The notes beneath the pieces are model-generated. The model did no database searches. It had not been told where the DNA came from and saw only the letters and a program-made list of their open reading frames with translations. From Streptomyces sp. NBC_00654 (lineage in GTDB: Bacteria; Actinomycetota; Actinomycetes; Streptomycetales; Streptomycetaceae), in assembly GCF_026341775.1 (NCBI RefSeq), contig NZ_JAPEOB010000001.1:2852001-2916000 (forward strand): a stretch of DNA of 64,000 bases. The letters run 5' to 3'. Within the stretch, counting starts at the first letter, position 1. Every line of letters starts with the position of its first letter. Both the position numbers and the translations under genes were made by a program. Below, in pieces: positions 1-7,819 of this stretch.

Positions 1-2147
1 TCGCGTACCGAGGAGACCAGCCCGTCCCGGTCGACGGTGACCCGCAGCAGCCCATTGTCGAGCACGGTCCCCTCGTCCGGAGCTCCGGCCGCCGTGACCG
101 GCTCGCCCGGAACGGCCGAGCCGTCCAGCGGCCCGGCGCCCAGCCCCGGCGTACGGACCGCCACGGCCGCACGCCCACCGCCCAGCTCCTGCACCCGGGC
201 TCCGGAAGGCAGCACCCCGACCGCCTCGGCGTCCAGTTCGATCACCTGACCCCGCGCGTACGGCGAGGAGTTGAGCGCCACCAGTCCCGCCGGGGCGCCG
301 AGCGAGGCCACCGCTTCGGCGACGAGGTCCGCCAGCTCCGCGCGTACCTCCTCATAGGTGTCACGGGCCTCGCGGTGCACCCAGGCGATCGACGAGCCGG
401 GCAGGATGTCGTGGAACTGGTGCAGCAGCACCGTCTTCCACACCCGGTCCAGCGCTTCGTACGGGTAGCGGTAGCCGGGGGACCGCAGGGCGGCCGCCGT
501 CGCCCACAACTCGGCCTCACGCAGCAGGTGTTCACTGCGCCGGTTGCCCTGCTTGGTCTTGGCCTGAGTGGTGTACGTGGCCCGGTGCAGCTCCAGATAC
601 AACTCGCCCGACCACACGGGCGCCTGCGCCCCGTACTCCTCCTCGGCAGCCGCGAAGAACGCCGACGGCCTCTCGATCGCGACCCGGGGCGATCCCTCCA
701 GGTCCCGGAGCCTGCGCGCCTTCTCCAGCATCTCGCGGGTCGGCCCGCCCCCGCCGTCGCCCCATCCGAACGGCACCAGGGAGCGGGTGGCCCGCCCCTT
801 CTCGGCGAAGTTCCGCTCGGCATGGGCGAGTTCGCTCGCGTGGAACTGGGCGTTGTAGGTGTCGACCGGCGGGAAGTGGGTGAACACGCGGGTCCCGTCG
901 ATGCCCTCCCACCAGAAGGTGTGGTGCGGCATCTTGTTGTGCTGGTTCCACGAGAGCTTCTGGGTGAGGAACCACCGCACCCCGGCCAGCCGGGCCAGCT
1001 GCGGGAACGCGGCCGTGTAGCCGAAGGAGTCCGGCAGCCAGATCTCCTCCGTCTCCACGCCCAGTTCCTCCTCGAAGAACCGCTTGCCGTGCACGAGCTG
1101 GCGGGCCAGCGCCTCACCGCCCGGCATATTGGCGTCGGACTCCACCCACATCGAACCGACCGGCGCCCATTGCCCGTCCGCGACCGCCTGCTTGATCCGC
1201 TCCCAGATGTGCGGCTGGTGCTCCTTGACCCAGGCGTACTGCTGCGCCTGCGAACAGGCGAAGACCAGCTCCGGATAGTCCCGGGCGAGCGCGGTGACAT
1301 TGGCGAAGGTCCGGGACGCCTTGCGCACCGTCTCGCGCAGCGGCCACAGCCAGGCCGAGTCGATGTGCGCGTGCCCGGTGGCCGAGACACGGTGCGCGCT
1401 CGGCGACGCGGGGCGGGACAGCACCTCCGTCAGTTCCTCCCGGCCCGCCGCCGCCGTGCCCGCGACATCGTGCAGGTCGAGCGCGTCGAGCATCCGTTCC
1501 AGCGCGCGCAGGATCTCGTGGTGCCTGGAACGGTCGGCGGGCAGTTCCCGCGTCAGCTCGGACAACACCTCGATGTCCAGGACGAGATGCCAGACCTCCT
1601 CGTCGAGGACGCCGAGGTCCGCCGAGGCGAACCGGTGGAGAGGGCTGTCTCCGGCCGTCAGGACGTCGCCCAGTGGGGTCGGTTCGAAGCCGTGCTCCAG
1701 CACGGTGGGATTGGCCGCCGCCTCCAGGAGCAGCGCGACCCGTTCACCGCCCGCCGCCGCTCCGGCGACGGTGAGGTGGCGGTTGCGCGGGTGGATGCCC
1801 TTGAGCGGGACGCCGGAGGTGTCGTACAGCATGCCCTCCGCCTGGAATCCCGGCCCCTGGCCGGAGAACCCGGGATCGACGACCACTTCCACCCGGCGCC
1901 CGGCCCACTCTCCGGGCACCGTCCCTTCGAGCCGGAACCAGCTGGTGGACCAGGGTTTGCCCCACTCCGTACCGGTGGTGAAGGGCTCGTACGTCCTTTG
2001 GAGGGCCTCGGCCACGGGCACGGGTTCGCCCGGGGCGTGCCAGACGGACAGGGCCAGCGGGGTGCGGGCCGCGTACTGCGCGGGGCGGATGAACTGGTGG
2101 AGCGCTCGTTCGAGGCGGCCCTCCACCAGGGAGCGGTCGTCATGCAT
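1..2147 (-). CDS. Alpha-mannosidase, glycoside hydrolase family 38 (3' end outside window)
   Basis: Predicted zinc-dependent alpha-mannosidase that trims mannosides; no signal peptide is visible, so it is probably cytoplasmic. The translated frame carries the GH38 landmarks in order: the zinc-ligand motif HAHIDSAWLW at about residue 259, the catalytic nucleophile Asp in LPDSFGY at about residue 371, and a glycine-rich GWGDGGGGPT near residue 460. A lectin-like all-beta N-terminal part of about 250 residues precedes the catalytic domain, as in bacterial GH38 enzymes of about 1000 residues. I chose the ATG at 2147 because GGAGG lies 6 nt upstream; an ATG at 2143 opens a different, non-homologous frame. 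The gene is cut by the window start, so about 715 codons are present. It is divergent from the hydroxyproline genes with only 139 bp between them, so it may share their control region, but I see no functional link. Confidence 0.9.
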   Translation of the reverse strand, partial: MHDDRSLVEGRLERALHQFIRPAQYAARTPLALSVWHAPGEPVPVAEALQRTYEPFTTGTEWGKPWSTSWFRLEGTVPGEWAGRRVEVVVDPGFSGQGPGFQAEGMLYDTSGVPLKGIHPRNRHLTVAGAAAGGERVALLLEAAANPTVLEHGFEPTPLGDVLTAGDSPLHRFASADLGVLDEEVWHLVLDIEVLSELTRELPADRSRHHEILRALERMLDALDLHDVAGTAAAGREELTEVLSRPASPSAHRVSATGHAHIDSAWLWPLRETVRKASRTFANVTALARDYPELVFACSQAQQYAWVKEHQPHIWERIKQAVADGQWAPVGSMWVESDANMPGGEALARQLVHGKRFFEEELGVETEEIWLPDSFGYTAAFPQLARLAGVRWFLTQKLSWNQHNKMPHHTFWWEGIDGTRVFTHFPPVDTYNAQFHASELAHAERNFAEKGRATRSLVPFGWGDGGGGPTREMLEKARRLRDLEGSPRVAIERPSAFFAAAEEEYGAQAPVWSGELYLELHRATYTTQAKTKQGNRRSEHLLREAELWATAAALRSPGYRYPYEALDRVWKTVLLHQFHDILPGSSIAWVHREARDTYEEVRAELADLVAEAVASLGAPAGLVALNSSPYARGQVIELDAEAVGVLPSGARVQELGGGRAAVAVRTPGLGAGPLDGSAVPGEPVTAAGAPDEGTVLDNGLLRVTVDRDGLVSSVR

Positions 2148-2251
2148 CGGGTGCCTCCGGATCTGTGCGCGTGGAACGTCACGCGAGGGCATGCCCGGTG
2201 AGGACTTCCGATAGCCCGTCAACCGCCGAAATCTCCCTGTCGCACGCTCTC

Positions 2252-2280
2252 TTGGCACCCTCTGAGCAATGTGACATATT
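2252..2280 (+). promoter_or_regulatory. Promoter of the dehydrogenase operon, leaderless
   Basis: TTGGCA (2252-2257) and CATATT (2275-2280) are separated by 17 bp and fit a housekeeping promoter. The -10 element ends 6 nt before the GTG start at 2287, and no Shine-Dalgarno sequence is present, so the transcript probably starts at or next to the start codon. The palindrome at 2269-2277 overlaps the -10 element. Confidence 0.6.
2269..2277. promoter_or_regulatory. Putative GntR operator ATGTGACAT, site 1
   Basis: Perfect inverted repeat ATGT-G-ACAT overlapping the -10 hexamer of the dehydrogenase promoter. The same palindrome recurs at 5491, 8447 and 9700 and, with one mismatch, at 7772. It has the GT...AC half-site layout common for GntR-family operators. 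Binding by the GntR protein at 7820 is inferred, not shown. Its position would block RNA polymerase, so repression is the simplest reading. Confidence 0.6.
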
Positions 2281-2286
2281 ACTGCC

Positions 2287-3597
2287 GTGCTCACGAGACA
2301 GTCCCTGGATGTCGTCATCGTCGGCGCCGGCATCGTCGGTTCCGCCTGCGCTTACTACGCGGCCCGTTCCGGACTCTCCGTCGCAGTCGTCGACCGGGGG
2401 CCGGTGGCCGGAGGCACCACCGGAGCCGGTGAGGGCAACCTCCTGGTCTCCGACAAGATGCCCGGCCCGGCGCTGGATCTCGCGCTCCTGTCGTCCGTGC
2501 TCTGGCGGGAACTGGCCGACCGCCTGCCGCCGGACATCGAGTACGAGACCAAGGGCGGACTGGTGGTGGCGGCCGGTGAGGAGTCGCTGGCGCAGCTCAC
2601 CGCGACGGCGCGGGACCAGCGGGCGGCCGGGGTGGAGGCGCACCCCGTCACCTCGCAGGGGCTGGCCGGGCTCGAACCGCACCTGGCACCCGGACTCGCC
2701 GGAGGCTTCCACTACCCTCAGGACGTCCAGGTCCAACCAGCCCTGGCGGCAGCCCATTTGATGCGTGCGGCACGCGACGCGGGGGCGTCGCTGCACTCCG
2801 GCGAGGAAGTGACCGCCGTACTCACCGGGCCGGGTGGCGCCGTGCGGGGCGTCCGGACCGGCAGGCGCGAGCTGCGCGCCCCCGCCGTGGTCAACGCCGC
2901 CGGGACCTGGGGCGGCGAGCTGGCGGCCATGGCCGGGGTGCGGCTGCCGGTCCTGCCGCGACGCGGGTTCGTCCTGGTCACCGAGCCCCTGCCGCAGCTG
3001 ATCCGGCACAAGGTGTATGCGGCGGAATACGTGGCGGGCGTGTCCAGCGAGTCCGCCGCACTCCAGACGTCCGCCGTGGTCGAAGGCACCCCTTCCGGAC
3101 CGGTGCTGATCGGAGCCAGCAGGGAGCGCGTCGGCTTCGACCGGTCGCTGTCCGTCCCGGTCCTGAGCCGTCTGGCCGCCCAGGCCGCCGCTCTCTTCCC
3201 CTTCCTGGCCGACGTCCGGGTGCTGCGGGCCTACCACGGCTTCCGCCCCTACCTGCCCGACCACCTGCCCGCGATCGGCCATGACTCCCGCGCCCCCGGC
3301 CTCTATCACGCCTGCGGTCACGAGGGGGCGGGGATCGGCCTGGCCCCGGCCACCGGACAGCTCGTCGTGGCGGCGATCCGAGGGGAGGAACCCGCTGTGG
3401 ACGCCCGCCCGTTCAGCCCGGACCGGTTCGAACGGCAGGGACCGTACGCCCAGTTGGCGGAGCCCGGCCAATCGGCCGTGTCCCGTCGGCCGGAAGCGTC
3501 CAGCCAGCCGGAGGCGTCCCGCCCGTCGGACGAGTCCGGGCATTCGGAAGAGCCCCGCCGTCGGATTCCACGGCAGAGGCGAAGGGAGTCCTCGTGA
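2287..3597 (+). CDS. FAD-dependent D-amino-acid/D-hydroxyproline dehydrogenase subunit (DadA-like)
   Basis: 436-residue protein of the DAO/DadA family. The Rossmann motif GAGIVG spans residues 13-18, and the FAD-domain strand ending in CGHEGAGIGLAP lies near residue 345. With the next two genes it probably forms a membrane-peripheral dehydrogenase that oxidises cis-4-hydroxy-D-proline to pyrroline-4-hydroxy-2-carboxylate, as in the known HypO/HcnABC-type complexes. The GTG at 2287 is the only possible start after an in-frame TGA at 2272, and it lacks a ribosome site. The last 60 residues or so are a Pro/Glu/Arg/Ser-rich tail of low complexity that is absent from typical homologs. The stop overlaps the next start by 4 bp. 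The substrate is inferred from the neighbours (epimerase and deaminase); a sarcosine- or glycine-type oxidase cannot be excluded from sequence alone. Confidence 0.85.
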   Translation: MLTRQSLDVVIVGAGIVGSACAYYAARSGLSVAVVDRGPVAGGTTGAGEGNLLVSDKMPGPALDLALLSSVLWRELADRLPPDIEYETKGGLVVAAGEESLAQLTATARDQRAAGVEAHPVTSQGLAGLEPHLAPGLAGGFHYPQDVQVQPALAAAHLMRAARDAGASLHSGEEVTAVLTGPGGAVRGVRTGRRELRAPAVVNAAGTWGGELAAMAGVRLPVLPRRGFVLVTEPLPQLIRHKVYAAEYVAGVSSESAALQTSAVVEGTPSGPVLIGASRERVGFDRSLSVPVLSRLAAQAAALFPFLADVRVLRAYHGFRPYLPDHLPAIGHDSRAPGLYHACGHEGAGIGLAPATGQLVVAAIRGEEPAVDARPFSPDRFERQGPYAQLAEPGQSAVSRRPEASSQPEASRPSDESGHSEEPRRRIPRQRRRESS

Positions 3598-3935
3598 AAC
3601 GCTTTCCGCGACACCCGGCCGCACGCACCCCGGCCGAGCTGGTCGAGGCGACACCCGACCTGGAGTTCACGATCTCCATCGACTCCCGCCCGATCCGCGC
3701 CCTGCCAGGACAGAGCATCGCCGCGGCGCTGTGGGGCGCGGGAATCCTGAGCTGGCGCACGACCCGTGTGAACGGCAGCCCGCGCGGGGCCTTCTGCGGA
3801 ATCGGATCGTGCTTCGACTGCCTCGCCACCGTCAACGGACGCCCCAACCAACGGGCTTGTCTGATCCCCGCCGCACCCGGCGACGAGATCACCACACAGG
3901 AGGGGGACGGTCATGCGAGACGGCTCACCAGGTGA
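3594..3935 (+). CDS. Small 2Fe-2S subunit of the dehydrogenase (HcnA/SoxD-like)
   Basis: 113-residue plant-type ferredoxin-like protein. Four cysteines, C68-x4-C73-x2-C76-x12-C89, form the 2Fe-2S loop. Proteins of this size and spacing are the small subunits of HcnABC-type hydrogen cyanide synthases and of three-subunit D-hydroxyproline dehydrogenases, passing electrons from the FAD subunit. GTG start overlaps the previous stop as GTGA, and GAAGGGAG lies just upstream at 3581-3588. Its 3' end overlaps the next gene by 23 bp, so all three subunits are probably translated in a coupled way. Confidence 0.88.
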   Translation: MKRFPRHPAARTPAELVEATPDLEFTISIDSRPIRALPGQSIAAALWGAGILSWRTTRVNGSPRGAFCGIGSCFDCLATVNGRPNQRACLIPAAPGDEITTQEGDGHARRLTR

Positions 3936-5412
3936 ACCGCCGACAACGGCACCGGAGGCGGACCCCTCTTCCGGCGGGGCGGCCGGACTGGCGGTGGTGG
4001 GCGCCGGGCCCGCCGGGATGGCGGCGGCGGTGACCGCGGCCGACCACGGAGTCGATGTGACCGTACTGGACGCGGCCGCGCGCCCCGGCGGGCAGTTCTA
4101 CCGCTCCCCGGAACCGGGGCTCGGGGCCACCCGGCCCGAGGCCCTGCACCACGGCTGGCCGGTGTTCACCGGTCTCGCCGCGCGGTTCGACCGGCACATA
4201 CACACCGGACGGATACGGCACCTCGCGCGGCACCAGGTCTGGACCGTCGAACGGGCGGACGGCCGGTGGCGGCTGCATGCGCTGACCGGGACCGAGGGAG
4301 ACGTCCGGACGGAGGTCGACGCGCACAGGCTGCTCATCGCCACCGGATCGCACGAGCGGCATCTGCCGTCGCCGGGCTGGACCACACCGGGTGTCGTCGG
4401 TGCCGCGGGGGCGCAGGCCATGCTCAAGTCCGGCCTGGTTCTGCCGGGCCGGCGGATCGTCGTCGCGGGCAGCGGCCCACTGCTCCAGGCGGTCGCGGTC
4501 TCCCTGGTCCGGGCCGGGGCCGAGGTCCCGCTGCTCGTCGAGGCGGCGGGGTACGAGTCCTACGCGCGGGCCCCGGCAACCCTGGCGGCCAACCCGGCCA
4601 AGGCCGCGGAAGGTGCCCGGAACGCGTTCCAACTGCTGTGCCACGGGGTGCGTATCCGGACGCACAGCGCGGTGACGGCGGTGCACGGCGGTCACCGGGT
4701 GGAGGGTGTCACCGTCAGCCGTCTGGACCGGGACTGGCGGCCGGTGCCGGGCACGGAGCGCCGCCACGCCTGCGATGCCGTGGCCCTCGGCCATGGGCTG
4801 GAGCCGCGCATCGAACTGGCCACCGCGCTGGGCTGCGCAACCCGCGAGCGTGCTGACGGCACCCATGGGGTGGTCGTGGACGCGCAGTTGCGCACCACCG
4901 TGCCCGGGGTCTGGACGGCGGGGGAGACGGGGGGCATCGGAGGGGTGCAACTGGCCCTGATCGAGGGCGAACTGGCTGCTCTCTCGGTGGCCCGCCAGGC
5001 CTGCCCGGAAGAGGTGTTCCGCGGCGGAGCACAGGGCAGGCGGGCGGTGGCGCTGCACCGGGCCCGGACCCGGATGCGCCGGTTCGCCGAGCTCATGGGC
5101 GCCGTACACCGGCCACGTCCCGGCTGGCGGCAGTGGCTGTCCGGCGATACGGAGGTCTGCCGCTGCGAAGAGGTCTCCGCCGGGCGGATCCTGACGTCGG
5201 TCTCCGAACTGGGCGCCGGGGACGCCCGTACGGTCAAGCTCCTCACCCGGGCCGGAATGGGCTGGTGCCAGGGGCAGACCTGCGGATTCGCGGTACGGGA
5301 ACTCGTCGGCCCGGCGGCCGGCGGGGCGGGTCCCGGAAGGCGGCCCCTGGCGTGCCCGGTTCTCCTGTCCGCGCTGGCCGGCGAACCGCACAAGTCCGGG
5401 ACGGCGGGCTGA
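3913..5412 (+). CDS. FAD/2Fe-2S large subunit of the dehydrogenase (HcnB-like)
   Basis: 499-residue pyridine-nucleotide-disulfide-type oxidoreductase. An N-terminal GAGPAG FAD motif is at residues 30-35 and a second Rossmann GSGPLLQA follows near residue 190. The C-terminus carries a BFD-like 2Fe-2S site built from C416-x-C418 and C452-x4-C457 (CQGQTC). This domain order matches HcnB and the alpha subunit of three-component D-hydroxyproline or D-proline dehydrogenases. The ATG at 3913 lies inside the previous gene and is preceded by an A/G-rich stretch (AGGAGGGGGA). About 100 bp separate it from the deaminase gene, which has its own operator, so this is probably the last gene of the dehydrogenase transcription unit or is read through into it. 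Confidence 0.87.
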   Translation: MRDGSPGEPPTTAPEADPSSGGAAGLAVVGAGPAGMAAAVTAADHGVDVTVLDAAARPGGQFYRSPEPGLGATRPEALHHGWPVFTGLAARFDRHIHTGRIRHLARHQVWTVERADGRWRLHALTGTEGDVRTEVDAHRLLIATGSHERHLPSPGWTTPGVVGAAGAQAMLKSGLVLPGRRIVVAGSGPLLQAVAVSLVRAGAEVPLLVEAAGYESYARAPATLAANPAKAAEGARNAFQLLCHGVRIRTHSAVTAVHGGHRVEGVTVSRLDRDWRPVPGTERRHACDAVALGHGLEPRIELATALGCATRERADGTHGVVVDAQLRTTVPGVWTAGETGGIGGVQLALIEGELAALSVARQACPEEVFRGGAQGRRAVALHRARTRMRRFAELMGAVHRPRPGWRQWLSGDTEVCRCEEVSAGRILTSVSELGAGDARTVKLLTRAGMGWCQGQTCGFAVRELVGPAAGGAGPGRRPLACPVLLSALAGEPHKSGTAG

Positions 5413-5490
5413 GGCCACACCCCCTGCCACGCCTCCTGTCACACCCACACCCGGCCCCGCCTCGCACCCCGGACCGCGGTCACCAGTGAC

Positions 5491-5499
5491 ATGTCACAT
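5491..5499. promoter_or_regulatory. Putative GntR operator ATGTCACAT, site 2
   Basis: Perfect 9-bp inverted repeat 20 nt upstream of the deaminase start. It sits inside the larger palindromic stretch GTGACATGTCAC (5486-5497). Same sequence family as the sites at 2269 and 9700. It suggests the deaminase gene can be controlled separately from the dehydrogenase genes. Confidence 0.6.
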
Positions 5500-5518
5500 C
5501 TCTTCTCAAGGAGTCCTG

Positions 5519-6436
5519 ATGCAGACGAACGACACGCACACCCCTCTCCGGTCCCGTCCGTGGCACGGGATCATGGTCGCGACGCCGCTGCCTCTGAGGG
5601 AGGACCGGTCCGTCGACTTCGACGCGTACGGCGAACATGTCAGCCGCCTCATCGCGGCAGGCTGCGACGGTGTGGTCCCCAACGGCTCCCTGGGGGAGTA
5701 CCAGACGCTCACCGACGACGAGCGCGACCGCATGGTCCGGGTGGCCGTGGAGGCCGCGGGCGACGGTGCCCGGGTCATGCCCGGGGTCTCCGCCTACGGA
5801 AGCGACGAATCACGGCGCTGGGCCGAACAGGCCGCGGACGCGGGCGCCGGATCCGTTCTGCTGCTGCCTCCCAACGGTTACCGCTGCGACGACACGGCGA
5901 TCGGCGCCCACTACGCCGCGGTCGCCGAAGCCGGCCTGCCGGTCGTCGCGTACAACAACCCGTACGACACCAAAGTGGATCTCTCACCCGCACTGCTGGC
6001 CCGCCTCCACCAGGAGGGCAGCATCGTCGCGGTGAAGGAGTTCAGCGGTGATGTGCGCCGTGCGTACGAGATCGCGGAACTGGCCCCCGGTCTCGATGTC
6101 CTCGTGGGCGCCGACGACGTCCTGCTCGAACTGGCCCTGGCGGGAGCTGTCGGCTGGATCGCGGGCTGTCCCAACATGCTGCCCGAGAGCTGTGTCACGT
6201 TGTACCGAGCCGCCGTCGCCGGAGACCTGGAGACCGCGCTGCCGCTCTACCGGCGGTTGCACCCCTTGCTGCGCTGGGACTCCAAGCCGGAGTTCGTCCA
6301 GGCGATCAAGGCGTCGATGGATCGCGTCGGATGGCACGGTGGCCCCACCAGGCCGCCCCGGTTCCCGCTGCCCGAAACCTCTGTCGCCGCCGTCCGGGCG
6401 GACACCGAGAAGGCCCTCGCCGAGGGAATGAACTGA
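5519..6436 (+). CDS. DapA-family lyase/deaminase, probably pyrroline-4-hydroxy-2-carboxylate deaminase
   Basis: 305-residue class I aldolase of the dihydrodipicolinate synthase family. The Schiff-base lysine is K173 in VAVKEFSG and the conserved tyrosine Y145 is in YNNPYD. In hydroxyproline operons this family opens and deaminates the pyrroline product of the dehydrogenase to 2-oxoglutarate semialdehyde; that function is inferred here from gene order, because family members share the fold with other aldolases. The ATG at 5519 is preferred over the GTG at 5486 since AAGGAG lies 5 nt upstream and the GTG falls within the operator. A strong hairpin follows the stop codon, so transcription may end there. 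The dehydrogenase that would convert the semialdehyde to 2-oxoglutarate is not in this window. Confidence 0.85.
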   Translation: MQTNDTHTPLRSRPWHGIMVATPLPLREDRSVDFDAYGEHVSRLIAAGCDGVVPNGSLGEYQTLTDDERDRMVRVAVEAAGDGARVMPGVSAYGSDESRRWAEQAADAGAGSVLLLPPNGYRCDDTAIGAHYAAVAEAGLPVVAYNNPYDTKVDLSPALLARLHQEGSIVAVKEFSGDVRRAYEIAELAPGLDVLVGADDVLLELALAGAVGWIAGCPNMLPESCVTLYRAAVAGDLETALPLYRRLHPLLRWDSKPEFVQAIKASMDRVGWHGGPTRPPRFPLPETSVAAVRADTEKALAEGMN

Positions 6437-6472
6437 CCTTCCGGTCTTCCGGCCCTCCGGTCTTCCGGACCG

Positions 6473-6496
6473 GCCACCGCCGCGTACGGCGGTGGC
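6473..6496. terminator. Hairpin downstream of the deaminase gene
   Basis: Perfect 10-bp stem GCCACCGCCG / CGGCGGTGGC with a CGTA loop, 36 nt after the deaminase stop. No clear T-run follows, as is common for Streptomyces terminators. Just behind it (about 6499-6546) a second, imperfect GTACGGGTAC / GTACCCGTAC inverted repeat adds further structure. Confidence 0.55.
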
Positions 6497-6562
6497 GACG
6501 GGTGCGTACGGGTACGCGCCACTGCCCCGTACCCGTACCCGCACCCGTGTGTGTATCCGTAC

Positions 6563-6592
6563 CTGCTACTGCTACTGCTACTGCTACTGCTG
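6563..6592 (+). repeat. CTGCTA hexanucleotide microsatellite
   Basis: Four perfect CTGCTA copies followed by CTGCTG lie in the leader of the epimerase gene, about 120 nt before its start. Such low-complexity A/T-containing repeats are unusual in this G+C-rich background and could vary in copy number. Confidence 0.7.
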
Positions 6593-6710
6593 CGCCCGCG
6601 CCACCGCCGCACCGGCGAATGCTCCATACCCGCGGCCGTCGTGCCCCTGCCCTGCTGCCGCTCCGTGCCCGTCTCCGCCCCGCGTCCACGGGGCCGTCCA
6701 AGGGGGAACC

Positions 6711-7712
6711 TTGCGTACACGCCGTATCTTCCACGCCGTCGACTCGCACACCGAAGGGATGCCCACCCGTGTGATCACCGGCGGGGTCGGCACCATTCCC
6801 GGCGCCACGATGGCGGAGCGGCGACGGTACTTCATGGAGCACCAGGACGACCTGCGTACGCTGCTGATGTACGAGCCCCGAGGCCACGCGGCCATGAGCG
6901 GCGCGATCCTCCAGCCCCCCACCCGGCCGGACGCCGACTACGGCGTCCTCTACATCGAGGTCTCCGGCGCCCTGCCGATGTGCGGTCACGGCACCATCGG
7001 CGTGGCCACCGTCCTCGTCGAGACCGGCATGGTGGCCGTCACCGAACCGCTCACCGTCGTCAGGCTGGACACCCCCGCCGGTCCGGTCAGCGTCGAGGTC
7101 CGGGTCGAGGACGGTGCGGCGACCTCGGCGACCTTCACCAACGTGCCCGCCTTCAGCGCGGGTCTCGACCGCGAGGTCGACGTCCCCGGCCACGGCACCG
7201 TGCGCTACGACCTGGCCTTCGGCGGCAACTTCTACGCGATATTGCCGTTGGCCGACCTCGGGCTCCCCTTCGACCGCGCACGCAAGGACGACATCCTCGC
7301 GGCCGGGCTCGCCGTGATGGACGCGATCAACGCCACCGACCCGCCCGTCCACCCGGCCGACCCCGGCATCCGCGGTCTCAAGCACGTCCAGCTGCTCGCC
7401 CCGGGCTCCGATGCCTCGCACTCCCGGCACGCGATGGCCATCCACCCCGGCTGGTTCGACCGTTCGCCCTGTGGGACCGGTACCTCCGCGCGCATGGCCC
7501 AGCTGCACGCCCGGGGCGAACTGCCCCTGAACACCGACTTCGTCAACGAGTCCTTCATCGGTACCTCGTTCACGGGAAGGCTCGTGGAGGAGACCAGTGT
7601 CTCCGGTACCCCGGCCGTCGTTCCCACGGTGACGGGCCGGGCCTGGATCACCGGTACGGCGCAGTTCTTCCTGGACCCGACAGATCCGTTCCCCGAAGGA
7701 TTCCTGCTGTGA
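6711..7712 (+). CDS. Proline racemase family, probably 4-hydroxyproline 2-epimerase
   Basis: 333-residue pyridoxal-independent racemase. Both catalytic cysteines are present: C91 in MCGHGTIG and C254 in DRSPCGTGTSA. Two cysteines mark racemases and epimerases, whereas hydroxyproline dehydratases replace the first by Ser or Thr. It should convert trans-4-hydroxy-L-proline into the cis-D-isomer, the substrate of the upstream dehydrogenase. The TTG at 6711 is chosen because the family N-terminus (RRIFHAVDSHTEG) begins there and AGGGGG lies just upstream; the reading frame stays open much further 5' but encodes only Cys/Arg/Pro-rich low-complexity sequence. The 274-bp gap before it is structured and repeat-rich, so it may have its own promoter, but I found no operator palindrome there. 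Confidence 0.88.
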   Translation: MRTRRIFHAVDSHTEGMPTRVITGGVGTIPGATMAERRRYFMEHQDDLRTLLMYEPRGHAAMSGAILQPPTRPDADYGVLYIEVSGALPMCGHGTIGVATVLVETGMVAVTEPLTVVRLDTPAGPVSVEVRVEDGAATSATFTNVPAFSAGLDREVDVPGHGTVRYDLAFGGNFYAILPLADLGLPFDRARKDDILAAGLAVMDAINATDPPVHPADPGIRGLKHVQLLAPGSDASHSRHAMAIHPGWFDRSPCGTGTSARMAQLHARGELPLNTDFVNESFIGTSFTGRLVEETSVSGTPAVVPTVTGRAWITGTAQFFLDPTDPFPEGFLL

Positions 7713-7771
7713 GAAGCCCAGGGCGGGGCGCACGGCAGGTCCGGTGGACGGCCGAAAGGGGGACGCGCGCA

Positions 7772-7785
7772 ACGTGACATTGTAT
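7772..7785. promoter_or_regulatory. Degenerate GntR operator upstream of the regulator gene
   Basis: ACGTGACATTGTAT matches the operator family with one mismatch in the palindrome (ACGTGACAT against ATGTGACAT) and continues with TTGTA, as does the second half of the collagenase site (CCATTGTAC). It lies 35-48 nt before the regulator start, the expected position for autoregulation. Confidence 0.5.
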
Positions 7786-7819
7786 CCTGAGGCCCCGCTC
7801 GGTGCTGGAGGAATACACC

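Noticed and set aside
242..1390. Long minus-strand frame of 382 codons inside the mannosidase region
   Set aside because: It is a shadow: Arg/Ser/Pro-rich with no domain, while the overlapping minus-strand frame carries all GH38 motifs.
375..2201. 608-codon plus-strand frame opposite the mannosidase
   Set aside because: Antisense shadow produced by the third-position G+C bias; no ribosome site or family.
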